From Janthinobacterium sp. 67 (lineage in GTDB: Bacteria; Pseudomonadota; Gammaproteobacteria; Burkholderiales; Burkholderiaceae_D), in assembly GCF_002797895.1 (NCBI RefSeq), contig NZ_PGES01000001.1, forward strand, positions 5,456,001 to 5,520,000: a DNA stretch of 64,000 nt, read 5' to 3'. This document shows positions 1 to 10,336 of this stretch, one piece after another. A program made the position numbers and the translations under genes. How positions within the stretch are numbered: the stretch's first letter is position 1; each line of letters begins with the position of its first letter. Below the pieces are notes generated by a model. It saw only the letters and a list, made by a program, of their open reading frames with translations, ran no database searches and had not been told where the DNA came from.

Positions 1-52
1 CCAGCATGATGGCCAGCGCGAGGGGAGTGGGTTGCTGTGGACGTACGGACAT
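1..52 (-). CDS. N-terminal fragment of an unidentified minus-strand gene
   Basis: Reading leftwards from an ATG at 52-50 gives an open frame of 17 codons running off the window edge, beginning MSVRPQQPTPLALAIML. The hydrophobic run after a Pro/Gln-rich start could be the first membrane segment or signal of an envelope protein, but too little is present to name it. An AAGGA sequence lies about 12 bases upstream of the ATG. It diverges from the Fur-family gene and shares the region holding a Fur/Zur-like palindrome, so metal control is possible. That is inference from position only. Confidence 0.35.
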   Translation of the reverse strand, partial: MSVRPQQPTPLALAIML

Positions 53-132
53 GGGCAGGAATTCCTTATTCGCTATCGGTGTTGGCAGGGTTGGGGCAGT
101 GCGTTGACGTGAAATGGCCTGCCCTAAGTTGA

Positions 133-154
133 TAATGATAACCCATTATCATTA
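133..154. promoter_or_regulatory. Fur/Zur-like operator palindrome
   Basis: TAATGATAA-CCCA-TTATCATTA is a perfect inverted repeat with 9-base arms and a 4-base spacer, about 57 bases before the Fur-family start codon. GATAAT/ATTATC half-sites resemble the classical Fur consensus. The site fits autoregulation of the adjacent gene and possibly control of the divergent gene at the left edge. Which metal it answers to cannot be read from the sequence. Confidence 0.65.
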
Positions 155-210
155 CTGTGTGACAGTTTTTCCGGCAGGGAGATACAGGCGGATGGTGTAT
201 TCTGTTGGCT

Positions 211-651
211 ATGGAACGCACAACACGTCAAAAAACCGCCATTCAAGCCGCCATCGAGTCGGCCCAGCGCCCCTTGTCGGCGCAGGAAATCCTCGAACAG
301 GCCAGCTTGCAAGTGACGCAGCTGGGCATCGCCACCGTTTACCGCAACTTGAAGTCGCTGGTGCTGGAAGAAAAGGTGCACGTGGTGACCTTGCCGGGCG
401 AAAACCCGCGCTACGAGTCGAACACGGTTGCCAATCACCACCACCACCACTTCCAGTGCACCACGTGCCAGCGCGTGTTCGACGTGCATGATTGCCCGGG
501 CGACTTGAAGCGCATGGCGCCGCAAGGCTTTGTTGTCGAGCGCCACGAACTGACCCTGTACGGCCGCTGCGCCGACTGCAATGCGGCCGCCGGCGCCAGT
601 GTGGCTGGCACAGCCCCGCACGCCTGCGCCAGTCACCACGACCCGGCGTGA
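211..651 (+). CDS. Fur-family metal-responsive transcriptional repressor
   Basis: A 146-residue Fur/Zur/PerR-type regulator: a winged helix (about 1-75, with the recognition stretch GIATVYRNLKSL), then a metal-binding dimerisation domain. Visible ligand candidates are a five-histidine run at 76-80, CxxC at Cys83/Cys86 (the structural zinc pair after the hinge) and a second CxxC at Cys120/Cys123. The tail adds His137, Cys139 and His142-His143. The His run before CTTC occurs in several Fur subfamilies, so Zur, PerR and Fur cannot be separated with certainty. The ATG at 211 was chosen; a TTG at 205 is in frame and neither has an ideal Shine-Dalgarno. A 22-base palindrome upstream suggests autoregulation. 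Confidence 0.88.
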   Translation: MERTTRQKTAIQAAIESAQRPLSAQEILEQASLQVTQLGIATVYRNLKSLVLEEKVHVVTLPGENPRYESNTVANHHHHHFQCTTCQRVFDVHDCPGDLKRMAPQGFVVERHELTLYGRCADCNAAAGASVAGTAPHACASHHDPA

Positions 652-727
652 ACGGACAGGGGGGCATTGCCGGGCAGGCTTGCAACAATGCTGCCCGCCC
701 GGCGCCAATTCCCGTACCTAGATCACG

Positions 728-733
728 TATAAT
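728..733 (+). promoter_or_regulatory. Probable -10 box of the alaS promoter
   Basis: A perfect TATAAT lies 39 bases before the alaS start codon in the gap after the Fur-family gene. No convincing -35 hexamer is visible at the expected distance, so only the -10 element is claimed. Confidence 0.4.
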
Positions 734-772
734 CTTCCCTTTAAAGCTGCCGCCACTCTTTGCCAAAAAAAC

Positions 773-3382
<2,610 letters not shown>

Positions 3383-3431
3383 TAAGGCGTAAGCTAGAGG
3401 GCATGCGGGGTTTTCGCCCCACAGCCCCTTG

Positions 3432-3470
3432 AAAACGGCCCGCAGACGGTGTTTGCGGGCCGTTTTGCCG
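3432..3470 (+). terminator. Rho-independent terminator after alaS
   Basis: AAAACGGCCCGCA (3432-3444) pairs with TGCGGGCCGTTTT (3454-3466) around a 9-base loop. The A/T ends make it potentially bidirectional. It sits about 50 bases after the alaS stop. Confidence 0.8.
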
Positions 3471-3587
3471 TGTGGAATCTCGTTGTGACACCACAACAGC
3501 CGATGAACTATTTTGGTGCAGCGCGTCAATGCCCCCGATTTAGAGTAGTATGTCGAAAATCAGTACAACAAATATGGTGGGATATTG

Positions 3588-3848
3588 ATGATGAGCGACA
3601 CACTACTTGATACCGAGATTATGGAATTTCACAAAGAACTCGACGCGCGGGGCTTGAATTGCCCCTTGCCGATTCTGAAGGCGAAAAAGGCTTTGTCAGA
3701 GCTGCAAAGCGGCGAAGTGCTGCGCATCATGGCAACCGATCCCGGTTCCGTGCGCGACTTCCAGGCTTTCGCCAAGCAAACGGGCAATGCCCTGCTGTCG
3801 CATGTGCAGACGGGTACCGAATTCGTCTTCCTGATGCAACGCAAATAA
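3588..3848 (+). CDS. TusA-family sulfurtransferase / sulfur carrier
   Basis: An 86-residue single-domain protein of the TusA/SirA family. The hallmark CPxP motif is present as DARGLNCPLPILKAKKAL with the acceptor Cys25, followed by the GEVLRIMATDPGS strand and a C-terminal amphipathic helix and strand. Family members pass persulfide sulfur for tRNA thiolation, cofactor synthesis or sulfur oxidation; which partner applies here is not visible. ATG at 3588 was chosen because GGTGGGA precedes it by about six bases; ATG at 3591 would work equally well. It stands alone between alaS and etfB, so I leave the symbol open. Confidence 0.88.
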   Translation: MMSDTLLDTEIMEFHKELDARGLNCPLPILKAKKALSELQSGEVLRIMATDPGSVRDFQAFAKQTGNALLSHVQTGTEFVFLMQRK

Positions 3849-3987
3849 TTCTGCCAGCCGGGGCCGCCGTGGCGCGGCCTGGTTTTCCTTCCCGCGCCAG
3901 CCCTTTTGCTGCCTTGCAGCGTAGCGGCGCACTCCCCTGAAATCCCCGAAGCTGGACAGTTTAGATGGATTGCTCTAACAAAAAATC

Positions 3988-4035
3988 GCACGATCGTGCT
4001 TAAATTCGGTCCAGGATTCAAATTTCTCTTATAAT
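3988..4035 (+). promoter_or_regulatory. etfBA promoter with upstream 12-bp palindrome
   Basis: GCACGATCGTGC at 3988-3999 is a perfect 12-base palindrome. It is followed by a probable promoter: TTCGGT at 4006-4011, 18 bases, TATAAT at 4030-4035. The etfB start codon is 57 bases downstream. A dyad touching the -35 region is the expected place for a repressor site, for example a TetR-type fatty-acid or acyl-CoA regulator, but no such regulator gene lies in this window. Confidence 0.55.
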
Positions 4036-4091
4036 CGAACGCACAATCAGCACTTGATCCGTCATTTTTATAATTTCCCAAAGGCATAGCT

Positions 4092-4841
4092 ATGAAAGTC
4101 TTGGTACCCGTCAAACGCGTGGTCGACTATAACGTCAAAGTCCGCGTCAAGAGTGACGGCACTGGCGTCGATACCGCCAACGTCAAAATGTCGATGAACC
4201 CTTTCGATGAGATCGCGCTGGAAGAAGCGATGCGCCTGAAAGAAGCCGGCAAGGTCACTGAAGTGGTCGCCATCTCCTGTGGCGTGACGCAGTGCCAGGA
4301 AACCCTGCGCACGGCCATGGCCATCGGCGCCGACCGCGGCATCCTGGTGGAAACGACGACCGAACTGGAACCGCTGGCCGTGGCCAAGCTGGTGAAATCC
4401 CTGGCCGAGAAAGAACAGCCGCAACTGATCATCCTGGGCAAGCAAGCCATCGATGACGACAGCAACCAGACCGGCCAGATGCTGGCAGCCCTGCTGGGTT
4501 GGCCGCAAGCCACGTTCGCCTCGAAAGTCGTGCTGGAAGACGGCAAAGTCACCGTCACCCGCGAAGTCGACGGCGGCCTGGAAACCCTGGCATTGACCTT
4601 GCCAGCCATCGTCACCACCGACCTGCGCTTGAACGAGCCACGCTACGTGACCTTGCCGAACATCATGAAGGCAAAGAAAAAGCCGCTCGAGACCGTCAAG
4701 CCGGAAGACCTGGGCGTCGACGTTGCGCCACGCCTGAAGACCCTGAAAGTCGTCGAGCCAGCCAAGCGCTCGGCCGGCATCAAGGTCCCGGACGTCGCTA
4801 CCCTGGTCGCCAAGCTGCGTACCGAAGCCAAGGTTATCTGA
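4092..4841 (+). CDS. etfB: Electron transfer flavoprotein, beta subunit
   Basis: A 249-residue ETF beta subunit, opening with the family signature [20 protein letters not shown] and containing the AMP/adenine-binding segment. With EtfA it forms the soluble FAD-containing dimer that takes electrons from acyl-CoA dehydrogenases and passes them to ETF-ubiquinone oxidoreductase. It lies in the usual order before etfA, 121 bases apart. That gap holds a palindromic repeat element rather than an obvious new promoter. The start ATG follows a TATAAT-containing promoter. Confidence 0.97.
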   Translation: MKVLVPVKRVVDYNVKVRVKSDGTGVDTANVKMSMNPFDEIALEEAMRLKEAGKVTEVVAISCGVTQCQETLRTAMAIGADRGILVETTTELEPLAVAKLVKSLAEKEQPQLIILGKQAIDDDSNQTGQMLAALLGWPQATFASKVVLEDGKVTVTREVDGGLETLALTLPAIVTTDLRLNEPRYVTLPNIMKAKKKPLETVKPEDLGVDVAPRLKTLKVVEPAKRSAGIKVPDVATLVAKLRTEAKVI

Positions 4842-4869
4842 GCGGTTTTGCCGCCAAAACATAAAATCT

Positions 4870-4935
4870 GGGGTCAGACCCGACGGGGGTATCAGTTCCA
4901 ATGGAACTGATACCGATCTCGAAGAGACTGACCCC
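4870..4935. repeat. Palindromic repeat element (copy 1, long form) inside etfB-etfA
   Basis: The outer ends GGGGTCAG (4870-4877) and CTGACCCC (4928-4935) are inverted copies. Inside is a second perfect hairpin, GGTATCAGTTCCA / TGGAACTGATACC with 13-base arms around one base (4888-4914). The outer arm is the same module as in the other GGGGTC-type elements of this window. It lies wholly in the gap between two co-oriented, functionally linked genes, so the transcript should fold into a stable stem here. Confidence 0.75.
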
Positions 4936-4962
4936 GGCACTTGCTAACTATTAGGAATAATC

Positions 4963-5895
4963 ATGGTCGCATTAGTTATTGCTGAACACGACAACGCTAC
5001 CTTAAAGGGCAGCACCCACCACACCGTGACCGCGGCTGCCCAGTGCGGCGGCGACGTGCACGTGCTGGTCGCAGGTTCGAACGCCTCGGCCGCTGCCGCT
5101 GCCGCCGCGCAAATCGCCGGCGTGACGAAAGTCATCGTCGCCGACGCGCCATACTTTGCCGACGGCCTGGCCGAAAACGTGGCCGAGCAAGTGCTGGCCA
5201 TCGCCGGCAACTACAGCCACATCCTGGCGCCAGCCACCGCCTACGGCAAGAACATCCTGCCGCGCGTGGCCGCCAAGCTGGACGTGGCGCAAATCTCGGA
5301 AATCACCAAGGTCGATTCCCCTGACACCTTCGAGCGCCCGATCTACGCCGGTAACGCGATTGCCACCGTGCAATCTAGCGACAAGGTCAAGGTCATCACC
5401 GTGCGCACCACCGGTTTCGACGCCGCTGCCGCCACCGGCGGTTCGGCTGCCACGGAAACCGTTGCCGCCGTTGCCGACGCGGGCAAATCGGCCTTCGTGG
5501 GCCGCGAACTGGCCAAGTCCGACCGTCCTGAACTGACCGCCGCGAAAATCATCGTGTCGGGCGGCCGTGGCATGGGTTCGGCCGAGAACTTCCACATCCT
5601 GGAGCCGCTGGCCGACAAGCTGGGCGCCGCCATGGGTGCCTCGCGCGCCGCCGTCGACGCCGGCTTCGTGCCGAACGACTGGCAAGTGGGCCAGACGGGC
5701 AAGATCGTCGCGCCATCGCTGTACATCGCCGTCGGTATCTCGGGCGCGATCCAGCATCTGGCCGGCATGAAAGACTCGAAAACCATCGTCGCCATCAACA
5801 AGGATCCGGAAGCGCCGATCTTTGCCGTGGCCGACTACGGCATCGTGGGCGATCTGTTCGAGATCGTGCCGCAACTGGTCAAAGAACTGGGTTAA
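4963..5895 (+). CDS. etfA: Electron transfer flavoprotein, alpha subunit
   Basis: A 310-residue ETF alpha subunit. The N-terminal alpha/beta domain (about 1-180) is followed by the FAD-binding C-terminal domain, with [12 protein letters not shown] near 198-208, the [24 protein letters not shown] region and the closing [19 protein letters not shown]. It completes the ETF dimer with EtfB. The next gene on the strand is an acyl-CoA dehydrogenase, a natural electron donor. An intrinsic terminator lies between the two, so the dehydrogenase is probably only partly co-transcribed. Confidence 0.97.
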   Translation: MVALVIAEHDNATLKGSTHHTVTAAAQCGGDVHVLVAGSNASAAAAAAAQIAGVTKVIVADAPYFADGLAENVAEQVLAIAGNYSHILAPATAYGKNILPRVAAKLDVAQISEITKVDSPDTFERPIYAGNAIATVQSSDKVKVITVRTTGFDAAAATGGSAATETVAAVADAGKSAFVGRELAKSDRPELTAAKIIVSGGRGMGSAENFHILEPLADKLGAAMGASRAAVDAGFVPNDWQVGQTGKIVAPSLYIAVGISGAIQHLAGMKDSKTIVAINKDPEAPIFAVADYGIVGDLFEIVPQLVKELG

Positions 5896-5924
5896 GTCAC
5901 ACCCCTTCCGGTTTTGTTACTGAC

Positions 5925-5973
5925 AAAGCCACGCCGGCCCGCCCCACACGGCGAGCCGCGCGTGGCTTTTTTC
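5925..5973 (+). terminator. Rho-independent terminator after etfA
   Basis: AAAGCCACGC (5925-5934) pairs with GCGTGGCTTT (5960-5969), with a T run continuing to about 5973. The 25-base loop is long and G/C rich. Confidence 0.7.
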
Positions 5974-5987
5974 TTGGAGAAAAGAAG

Positions 5988-7778
5988 ATGAGCTATCAAG
6001 CCCCGCTGAAAGACATGTTGTTCGTGATGAACGAACTGGCCGGCCTGGCCGAAATCCACACTTTGCCCGGCTGCGAAGACGCCACGCCCGACACGGCCGA
6101 AGCCGTGCTGGAAGAGAACGCCAAGTTCTGCGGCGGCGTGGTGGCCCCCTTGAACGGCCCCAGCGACAAGGAACCGAGCTTCTGGCACGACGGGCAAGTG
6201 ACGACCTCGAAAGGCTTCAAGGAAGCGTTCAAGGCGTATGGCGAAGCGGGCTGGCAAGGCGTGCAGCATCCGACTGAATTTGGCGGCCAGGGCTTGCCCA
6301 AGCTCCTGGCCACGCCCTGCATTGAAATGCTCAACTCGGCCAGCATCTCGTTCGCCCTCGTGGCCCTGCTGTCGGACGGCGCCATCGAAGCGCTGTTGAC
6401 GGCCGGCAGTGACGAACAGAAAGCCGTCTACCTGGAAAACCTGGTGTCGGGCAAATGGACGGGCACCATGAACTTGACGGAGCCGCAGGCCGGCTCCGAC
6501 CTGGCCGCCGTGCGCACGCGCGCCGTGCCGCAGGAAGACGGCACCTATAAAGTGTTCGGCACGAAGATTTTCATCACCTACGGCGAGCACGACATGGCGG
6601 AAAACATCGTCCACCTGGTGCTGGCCCGCACGCCGGACGCGCCCGCCGGCGTGAAAGGCATTTCGCTGTTCATCGTGCCGAAATTCCTCGTCAATGCGGA
6701 CGGCAGCCTGGGCGCGCGCAACGATGCCCATTGCGTGTCCATCGAGCACAAGCTGGGCATCAAGGCCAGCCCGACGGCGGTATTGCAGTTTGGCGATCAC
6801 GGCGGCGCCATCGGCACCCTCGTGGGCGAGGAAAACCGCGGCCTCGAATACATGTTCATCATGATGAACGCGGCCCGCTTCGGCGTGGGCCTGCAAGGCA
6901 TTGGCCTGGCCGAGCGCGCCTACCAGCAGGCCGTGGCGTTCGCGAAAGACCGCGTGCAGTCGCGCGACCTGGCCGGTTCGCCCGGCCCCGTGTCCATCAT
7001 CCACCACCCGGACGTGCGCCGCATGCTCATGTCCATGCGTTCGCAAACGGAGGCGGCGCGCGCGCTGGCCTACGTGGGCGCGGCCATCAGCGACGTGGCG
7101 CACCACCATCCGGACGCGGACGTGCGCGCGGAAAGCCTGGCGACGTATGAATATCTGGTGCCCGTCATCAAGGGCTGGTCCACGGAAATGTCGCAGGACG
7201 TCACGCGCGACGGCGTGCAAGTGCATGGCGGCATGGGTTTCATTGAGGAAACGGGCGCCGCCCAGCATTACCGCGACGCCAAGATTCTGACCATCTACGA
7301 AGGCACGACAGCCATCCAGGCGAACGACCTCGTGGGTCGCAAGACGGTGCGCGACGGAGGCGCCGTGGCGAAAGCCATCATTGCCCAGGTGCGCGCCACG
7401 GAAGCCCAGCTGGGCGAGCTGACCGGCGCCGACTTCCAGGCCATGCAGCGCCACCTGGCCGAAGGCAGCGCCGCGCTGGAAGCCGTGGTGGAATACGTGG
7501 TGGCGAACATGAAGTCGGACATCAAGGCCGTGTTTGCGGGCAGCGTGCCGTATCTGAAACTGGCCGGCATCGTGCTGGGCGGCTGGCAAATGGCCCGCGC
7601 GGCCGTGGCTGCGCAGCAAAAGCTGGGCGAGGGCAGCGGCGACGCGGCGTTCTATAATGCAAAAATCGCCACGGCCCGCTTCTTTGCCGACCACATCCTG
7701 TCGCAAGCGCCGGGCTTGCGCGCCACCATCATCGACGGCAGCGCCGGCGTGATGGCGCTGTCGGAAGAGCAGTTTTAA
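5988..7778 (+). CDS. Acyl-CoA dehydrogenase (DmdC-like, long form)
   Basis: A 596-residue flavoenzyme of the long acyl-CoA dehydrogenase subgroup that includes 3-methylmercaptopropionyl-CoA dehydrogenase. N-terminal helical domain, beta-domain motif TGTMNLTEPQAGSDL, the FAD-binding C-terminal helices, and the catalytic base segment TIYEGTTAIQANDLVGRK with Glu438. The extra C-terminal domain of about 120 residues is typical of this subgroup. It oxidises an acyl-CoA to the 2-enoyl-CoA and hands electrons to ETF, whose genes lie directly upstream. Substrate chain length cannot be told from sequence. A strong Shine-Dalgarno (TTGGAGAAAAGAAG) precedes the ATG. Confidence 0.93.
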   Translation: MSYQAPLKDMLFVMNELAGLAEIHTLPGCEDATPDTAEAVLEENAKFCGGVVAPLNGPSDKEPSFWHDGQVTTSKGFKEAFKAYGEAGWQGVQHPTEFGGQGLPKLLATPCIEMLNSASISFALVALLSDGAIEALLTAGSDEQKAVYLENLVSGKWTGTMNLTEPQAGSDLAAVRTRAVPQEDGTYKVFGTKIFITYGEHDMAENIVHLVLARTPDAPAGVKGISLFIVPKFLVNADGSLGARNDAHCVSIEHKLGIKASPTAVLQFGDHGGAIGTLVGEENRGLEYMFIMMNAARFGVGLQGIGLAERAYQQAVAFAKDRVQSRDLAGSPGPVSIIHHPDVRRMLMSMRSQTEAARALAYVGAAISDVAHHHPDADVRAESLATYEYLVPVIKGWSTEMSQDVTRDGVQVHGGMGFIEETGAAQHYRDAKILTIYEGTTAIQANDLVGRKTVRDGGAVAKAIIAQVRATEAQLGELTGADFQAMQRHLAEGSAALEAVVEYVVANMKSDIKAVFAGSVPYLKLAGIVLGGWQMARAAVAAQQKLGEGSGDAAFYNAKIATARFFADHILSQAPGLRATIIDGSAGVMALSEEQF

Positions 7779-7780
7779 CC

Positions 7781-7844
7781 GGGGTTAGACCCCTCGTCCG
7801 CTAACGCCGAGCTTCGATGTTAGCGTTGGCGAGGGTCTGACCCC
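7781..7844. repeat. Palindromic repeat element (copy 2, long form)
   Basis: GGGGTTAGACCC (7781-7792) and GGGTCTGACCCC (7833-7844) are inverted copies with one mismatch that would form a G-U pair in RNA. An inner hairpin CGCTAAC / GTTAGCG (7799-7805, 7819-7825) is present. It begins two bases after the acyl-CoA dehydrogenase stop codon. The outer arm matches copy 1 and is close to copies 3 and 4. Confidence 0.72.
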
Positions 7845-7872
7845 AGCAGTTTGCTGAAGGCAGTCTGAATGC

Positions 7873-7909
7873 AAAAAAGCGCTGGAGATCACTCTCCAGC
7901 GCTTTTTTT
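7873..7909. terminator. Bidirectional rho-independent terminator
   Basis: GCGCTGGAGA (7879-7888) and TCTCCAGCGC (7893-7902) form a 10-base stem with a TCAC loop, flanked by six A on the left and seven T on the right. It separates the plus-strand dehydrogenase from the convergent minus-strand glycine-zipper gene and can serve both. Confidence 0.88.
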
Positions 7910-7928
7910 AACCCCAAACGTAAGTGCC

Positions 7929-7955
7929 GGGGTCGGACCCTGAGGGTCCGACCCC
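7929..7955. repeat. Palindromic repeat element (copy 3, short form)
   Basis: GGGGTCGGACCC-TGA-GGGTCCGACCCC is a perfect inverted repeat with 12-base arms and a 3-base centre. Copy 4 near 62.7 kb is the same 27 bases with the complementary centre, that is, its reverse complement. The two also share GCC before and AGT after the palindrome. Confidence 0.82.
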
Positions 7956-7977
7956 AGTCCTTGCTCTTGGGTTCAGC

Positions 7978-8604
7978 TTACCTTCTGGCAATACCATTAC
8001 CCGAATTGCGCACCAAGTCGCCAGCAGCCAGCCCTGGATCCTGGTCAAACGCGAAGTCGGCCTTGGCGCCCGTTTCGTATTGCACGGTCACGGTCCACGT
8101 CTTGGCGTTCTTCATGTGGCCTTCAACTTGCTTGCCGGCATATGCGCCGCCAGCGGCGCCGGCCAGGGTGGCCAGATCCTTGCCGCGTCCGCCGCCGACC
8201 TGGCGGCCCAGCAGGGCGCCGGCCACGCCGCCGCCGATCATGCCCAGCGCGCCGCCTTCACCGGCTTTTTCGGTGACGTTCACTGCCAGCACCTTGCCGC
8301 ATTCGGCGCAGATCTGGTGTTGCGGCTGTTTGTTTTGCTGGGCAACACCGGAGTTGCCGGCCTTTTGCGCGGCCTTGGCGTTGATGATGGCCTGGTCGTA
8401 TTCGCCCTTGGCGTCGCGCAGGCATTGCATGCGGGCTTTCGAGCTGCTTTCTTCGGCGCACAGTTTCTTGTCGTCCGCATAGCGCGTGTTGGCTTGTTTC
8501 GTGTCGTACGCGTATTGCGCCTTCGGCGACAGGTTCTGTGCAAAGGCGGAGGTGCTGAACAGGGCCGTGATGGCGACTGCGAGGATGAGTGGGCGACGAA
8601 TCAT
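7978..8604 (-). CDS. Secreted glycine-zipper 2TM-domain protein
   Basis: A 208-residue envelope protein. The signal peptide MIRRPLILAVAITALFSTSAFAQ ends in an AFA cleavage site. A charged helical part with two Cys (KLCAEESSSKARMQCLRD) follows, then a Cys pair (ICAECGK). The glycine-zipper segment (GGALGMIGGGVAGALLG, then GAAGGAYAGKQVEGHMK) is typical of the 17-kDa-antigen/SlyB-like 2TM family. The C-terminus is a short beta-rich domain. No lipobox Cys is seen at the cleavage site. Function is unknown; family members are linked to outer-membrane integrity. The start at 8604 is set by AGGAGAAG just upstream. The longer frame to 8691 has no signal-like start. Confidence 0.82.
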   Translation of the reverse strand: MIRRPLILAVAITALFSTSAFAQNLSPKAQYAYDTKQANTRYADDKKLCAEESSSKARMQCLRDAKGEYDQAIINAKAAQKAGNSGVAQQNKQPQHQICAECGKVLAVNVTEKAGEGGALGMIGGGVAGALLGRQVGGGRGKDLATLAGAAGGAYAGKQVEGHMKNAKTWTVTVQYETGAKADFAFDQDPGLAAGDLVRNSGNGIARR

Positions 8605-8729
8605 GATCTTCTCCTGTGGGGTGTTAAATGTGCCAGTAATGTCGACATTGTGAATGCAGTATAGAGGAAAATCATGATTGCTTACCAACACTTACATGTG
8701 CGCGCGTTGCGTTGATTCCCGCGCGGGAG

Positions 8730-9164
8730 TTAACCGTAGGCGCCGCCCGTGTACAGCAAGTCGAACAGGCGCGCCATGGTGGCGATCAGCACGCCCGCGC
8801 CTAGCATCAAGGTAGCGACCAGCACGACGGCCAGAGGCCAGCCCGTGTCCGACTGGCGGCTTGATGCGGCGTTGTAGCGCGCGTCCCATTTGTCGTCCGG
8901 CATCAGTCCCAGTACCAGCGCTTCCAGGAAACCGCCCAGGGCGGACAGGGTCAGCGGCAATATTTGATAAAACCAGTCGGCGTCTGGAAACAGCTGGCGC
9001 AGCAGCAGGCTGGCGGGCAGGGCGGCCAGATGTAGCCAGCCCCAGCGGTCCTTGGCGCCGTGCAGGTAGAAGCGGTGCGCGCCCAGCATGCCCAGCAAAA
9101 AGGCCAGCAGGCTGGTGAATGCCTTGTTCTTGTGCGACTGTTGCAAAATGGTAGCGGTGGTCAT
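8730..9164 (-). CDS. TM2-domain inner-membrane protein
   Basis: A 144-residue membrane protein. Residues about 12-100 match the TM2 domain (KNKAFTSLLAFLLGMLGAHRFYLHGAKDRWGW, with the GxxGxHRFYLG-type loop between two hydrophobic segments). A second pair of hydrophobic helices follows near 60-90 and 108-130. TM2 proteins are small bacterial membrane proteins without a settled biochemical role. It is co-oriented with the glycine-zipper gene, 125 bases upstream of it. Confidence 0.8.
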   Translation of the reverse strand: MTTATILQQSHKNKAFTSLLAFLLGMLGAHRFYLHGAKDRWGWLHLAALPASLLLRQLFPDADWFYQILPLTLSALGGFLEALVLGLMPDDKWDARYNAASSRQSDTGWPLAVVLVATLMLGAGVLIATMARLFDLLYTGGAYG

Positions 9165-9393
9165 GGGACTCCAGAGTTGCTCATCGGTAAAGATTGCCAG
9201 TATCGGTCATTGCCTGCCGCAACGATAGCACTTTCGTGCCGTGTTCAGGCGATGCTGTCGCGCAATATCATGGCCTGGTCGCCGCCTGGGCGTGGCATCG
9301 GCGGCACGATAGACGCACGCGCCTATTGCGTCTTCGGCCATGACTGGTCATAATGTTTGATTAGCCCAAATTACACGCCCGTCATCATAACGC
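9165..9393. other. Intergenic region before the rpsP operon, no gene seen
   Basis: About 230 bases between the divergent TM2-domain gene and the rpsP promoter. Short frames here lack Shine-Dalgarno signals and resemble nothing known. No hairpin with a T run was found. Confidence 0.5.
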
Positions 9394-9423
9394 TTGCTGC
9401 ATGGCGGTAAAGCGCGCTATAAT
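9394..9423 (+). promoter_or_regulatory. rpsP operon promoter
   Basis: TTGCTG (9394-9399) and a perfect TATAAT (9418-9423) are separated by 18 bases, 41 bases before the rpsP start codon. This is the best sigma-70-type promoter visible in the window, as expected for a ribosomal operon. Confidence 0.7.
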
Positions 9424-9463
9424 TTGCGGCTTTTTCCGCCTCAGCACACTTTTTGGAAATATT

Positions 9464-9715
9464 ATGGTCGTTATTCGTTTAGCTCGTGGAGGCGCCAAGA
9501 AGCGCCCGTTCTTCAACATCGTCGCTACTGATTCGCGCAATCGCCGCGATGGTCGCTTCATTGAGCGTATCGGTTTTTACAACCCGATGGCGCAAGGTGG
9601 CGAAGTCCCACTGCGTATCACCGCAGACCGTCTGGCCTACTGGCAAGGCGTTGGCGCACAATTGTCGCCAACCGTTGCTCGTCTGGTTGCCAGCAACGGC
9701 AAAGCAGCAGCTTAA
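9464..9715 (+). CDS. rpsP: 30S ribosomal protein S16
   Basis: An 83-residue S16 protein opening [17 protein letters not shown], the conserved family start, with the [20 protein letters not shown] block that contacts 16S rRNA. The ATG at 9464 gives the standard length; the upstream in-frame extension is leader. It is the first gene of the conserved operon rpsP-rimM-trmD-rplS and is preceded by a strong promoter. Confidence 0.98.
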   Translation: MVVIRLARGGAKKRPFFNIVATDSRNRRDGRFIERIGFYNPMAQGGEVPLRITADRLAYWQGVGAQLSPTVARLVASNGKAAA

Positions 9716-9728
9716 TTAGATCACTGGT

Positions 9729-10286
9729 TTGACGGTCAAGACTGCATCCGGGGTGAAAGTCCCCGATGACCTGGTACAGGTAGGCTATGTCTCCGGTGCC
9801 TATGGCATTGCTGGCGGAGTCAGGATCACTCCTTTCTCCGACGACGCGGATGCATTATTAAGCGTCAAAACCTGGTGGTTTGATAAACCGACCTTGCATG
9901 ATGTTCAAGTCAGGCAAGCGAAGTTACACGGCGGCGACGTCGTGGCCCAGCTGGTGGGTGTGGTCGGGCGGGATGCCGCAGAAGCGCTGAAAGGCGTCTC
10001 TGTGCAAATTCCGCGTAGCCATTTCCCGACGCTGACGGCCGATGAATTTTATTGGTCCGATCTGATCGGACTGACAGTCGAGAATTTGCAAGGCGAGTGC
10101 CTCGGCACAGTGCACGACATGATGAGCAACGGTCCGCAGTCGATCTTGCGCGTTACGCCCGTCGCCACTGCCGATGAGACCGTTGAAAAGGCGCCTGAGC
10201 GCCTGATCCCGTTTGTCGGCCAGTTTGTCATTAACGTTGACAAGGCTGCCAGCAAGATCACGGTCGACTGGGGCCTCGATTATTAA
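9729..10286 (+). CDS. rimM: 16S rRNA processing protein RimM
   Basis: A 185-residue ribosome maturation factor that binds S19 and helps assemble the 30S head. The N-terminal RimM domain begins VQVGYVSGAYGIAGGVRITPF, and the C-terminal PRC-barrel-like domain contains EFYWSDLIGLTVENLQGECLGTV. Initiation is probably at TTG 9729, 13 bases after the rpsP stop; an in-frame GTG at 9753 would remove eight residues. Neither has a strong Shine-Dalgarno, so low initiation or coupling to rpsP is likely. Confidence 0.95.
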   Translation: MTVKTASGVKVPDDLVQVGYVSGAYGIAGGVRITPFSDDADALLSVKTWWFDKPTLHDVQVRQAKLHGGDVVAQLVGVVGRDAAEALKGVSVQIPRSHFPTLTADEFYWSDLIGLTVENLQGECLGTVHDMMSNGPQSILRVTPVATADETVEKAPERLIPFVGQFVINVDKAASKITVDWGLDY

Positions 10287-10336
10287 ACCGCCTGCGCTTA
10301 ATTTTGCGCCGGGCAATGTTTTCAGGATGGTGAGCG

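Noticed and set aside
430-450. His5 run in the Fur-family protein as a vector-derived tag
   Set aside because: It lies inside the conserved metal-binding region before CxxC, where many Fur-family proteins have several histidines. It is not at a terminus.
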